In this document: in pieces, positions 33,516 through 34,660 of the stretch
Layout: every line of letters starts with the position of its first letter
Position numbering within the stretch: position 1 is the first letter of the stretch
Source of the DNA: Rhodoluna sp.
Lineage (GTDB): Bacteria > Actinomycetota > Actinomycetes > Actinomycetales > Microbacteriaceae
Assembly (NCBI GenBank): GCA_024645105.1
Contig: JAHEGM010000002.1
Location: forward strand, 1-34,660
DNA: 34,660 bases
Direction: 5' to 3'
Program-made: the position numbers and the translations under genes
The notes under the pieces: generated by a model
What the model was told of the DNA's origin: nothing
The model's input: only the letters and a program-made list of their open reading frames with translations
Databases searched by the model: none

Positions 33516-34660
33516 ATGAATGTACTCAGCGGCATAAACGGTCCTAGAGACCTAGATTCGCTGAGCCATCAGCAATTACTTGCTCTTTGCTCAGACATCC
33601 GAGCTGACCTGGTTGCCGCAGTGGCAAAAACCGGTGGGCACCTAGGCCCTAATCTTGGCGTGGTTGAGACAACGGTGGCAATTCATCGAGTATTTGATTC
33701 ACCAAAAGACTCGGTTATCTTTGACACCGGCCACCAGTCCTATGTTCACAAGATGCTAACCGGCAGAAGTGATCTATCTAGTTTGCGTCAAAAAGACGGC
33801 ATAGCCGGCTACCCGCAACGCAGCGAATCAGAACACGACATTGTTGAATCTTCGCACGCGTCTTCGTCTCTTTCTTGGGCAGACGGAATTGCCAAGGCAT
33901 ACAAGCTGACCGGGCAAAACGATCGCTACGTTGTTGCGGTAATCGGTGACGGGGCACTAACCGGCGGAATGGCCTGGGAGGCGCTCAACAATATTTCAGA
34001 TGACAACGACCGCAAGTTGGTCATTATCGTAAACGACAATGGCCGAAGCTATGCGCCTACAATAGGCGGGCTCGCGCGCTACCTAAACGATGTGCGCACC
34101 GCAAAGAACTACCGCCGTCTATACAAGTTGAGCAAAAAAGTCTTCTACAAGATGGGCCTTGCTGGCCGATTGATTTACTCAGCGGCTCGCGGTGCAGGAA
34201 AGGGCTTGCTTTCAACTTTTGCACCTCAAGGAATGTTCCCAAACCTTGACATCAAATACATCGGCCCGGTTGATGGGCATGACCTTGCGGCAATGGAGCA
34301 GGCACTAAGGCAAGCCAAGAAATACGGCAGCCCAGTAATCGTTCACGCCATCACTCAAAAGGGTCATGGTTTTAATCCTGCAATGCTCAACGAAGACGAC
34401 CAGTTCCACGCGGTCGGGAAAATTGACCCAAGCACCGGCGAATCTCTGGAAGAGTCAACTGCAGAGACTTGGACTGGTGCCTTTGGCGATGAGATTCTCA
34501 AAATCGCAGCCAAGCGAGAAGACATAATCGGTATCACCGGTGCGATGCTGATTCCCGTTGGTCTTGATAAATTTGCCAAGGTTTACCCAAATCGTGTTTT
34601 TGACGTTGGCATTGCTGAGCAGCACGCCGTCACTTCGGCGGCTGGAATGGCATTTGGTGG
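33516..34660 (+). CDS. dxs: 1-deoxy-D-xylulose-5-phosphate synthase, 5' part
   Basis: Dxs joins pyruvate and glyceraldehyde 3-phosphate in the first step of the MEP isoprenoid pathway, using thiamine diphosphate. The window contains the first 381 codons and runs off the end in frame; the full enzyme is normally about 620-640 residues. Visible are GGHLGPNLGVVE, FDTGHQSYVHKMLTGR (His/Tyr of the active site), AVIGDGALTGGMAWEALNN (ThDP/Mg-binding GDG...NN), YIGPVDGHD, HAITQKGHGF and, at the end, DVGIAEQHAVT with the catalytic Glu. The ATG at 33516 (MNVLSGINGPRDLDSL) follows acnA after 37 bp. No good Shine-Dalgarno or TANNNT is visible at this start. Confidence 0.95.
   Translation, partial: MNVLSGINGPRDLDSLSHQQLLALCSDIRADLVAAVAKTGGHLGPNLGVVETTVAIHRVFDSPKDSVIFDTGHQSYVHKMLTGRSDLSSLRQKDGIAGYPQRSESEHDIVESSHASSSLSWADGIAKAYKLTGQNDRYVVAVIGDGALTGGMAWEALNNISDDNDRKLVIIVNDNGRSYAPTIGGLARYLNDVRTAKNYRRLYKLSKKVFYKMGLAGRLIYSAARGAGKGLLSTFAPQGMFPNLDIKYIGPVDGHDLAAMEQALRQAKKYGSPVIVHAITQKGHGFNPAMLNEDDQFHAVGKIDPSTGESLEESTAETWTGAFGDEILKIAAKREDIIGITGAMLIPVGLDKFAKVYPNRVFDVGIAEQHAVTSAAGMAFG

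Noticed and set aside
33486-33516. TPP riboswitch suggested by GGGGCTGAGAG before the ThDP-dependent enzyme gene dxs
   Set aside because: Only 37 bp separate acnA and dxs. The second conserved half of the THI box is missing, and ThDP dependence of Dxs is not by itself a reason for TPP control.

Overview
The window is an ordinary-looking chromosomal core segment of a small-genome actinomycete. Gene order (glnA2-glnE-glnA1, lipA-lipB, sucB-lpd-pepA, rpoD-murT-gatD-DUF7455-parE, parC-phosphodiesterase-sepH-DUF4193-DUF3093-dut-DUF3710-DUF3159-acnA-dxs) is the conserved actinobacterial one. The moderate G+C, very short spacers and a Lys/Ala-rich RpoD N-terminus suggest a streamlined Microbacteriaceae, perhaps of the freshwater Luna type (Rhodoluna/Aquiluna-like). 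The genus is inference. I see no mobile element, phage, CRISPR array, tRNA or rRNA.

Layout. 1-6000: nitrogen assimilation, with two glutamine synthetases flanking their adenylyltransferase; only GlnA1 carries the adenylylation tyrosine. 6000-9600: RDD and DUF4191 membrane proteins, lipoate synthesis (lipB-lipA) and a small orphan anchored protein. 9588-12368: E2 and E3 subunits of 2-oxo acid dehydrogenases, whose lipoyl group is made by LipB/LipA. 12400-17000: leucyl aminopeptidase, PAC2-family protein, short-chain dehydrogenase and MFS transporter, in divergent/convergent pairs. 17000-21200: principal sigma factor, then MurT-GatD cell-wall genes and a small DUF7455 zinc protein. 21280-25805: ParE and ParC, convergent. 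25850-30760: phosphodiesterase, septation protein SepH, small actinobacterial DUF proteins and dUTPase. 30800-end: aconitase and the 5' part of dxs.

The most interesting signal is the murT-gatD pair. GatD keeps the fold and the active-site histidine, but its nucleophilic cysteine is alanine and its GGGQD-type motif is lost. MurT has no cysteine at all, so the usual Cys4 zinc ribbon is absent. A glutamine amidotransferase without a working glutaminase, in a family known for type-B peptidoglycan (cross-linked through the D-Glu alpha-carboxyl that MurT normally amidates), suggests the complex may have been repurposed to attach the bridge amino acid. That is inference.

A second signal runs through the whole window. 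Ten of 29 gene starts lie exactly 6 nt behind a TANNNT -10 hexamer, in most cases without a Shine-Dalgarno sequence, which is the layout of leaderless transcripts. The extreme case is DUF3093/dut, whose two divergent -10 boxes overlap in a 22-bp spacer. Many convergent genes share or nearly share stop codons.
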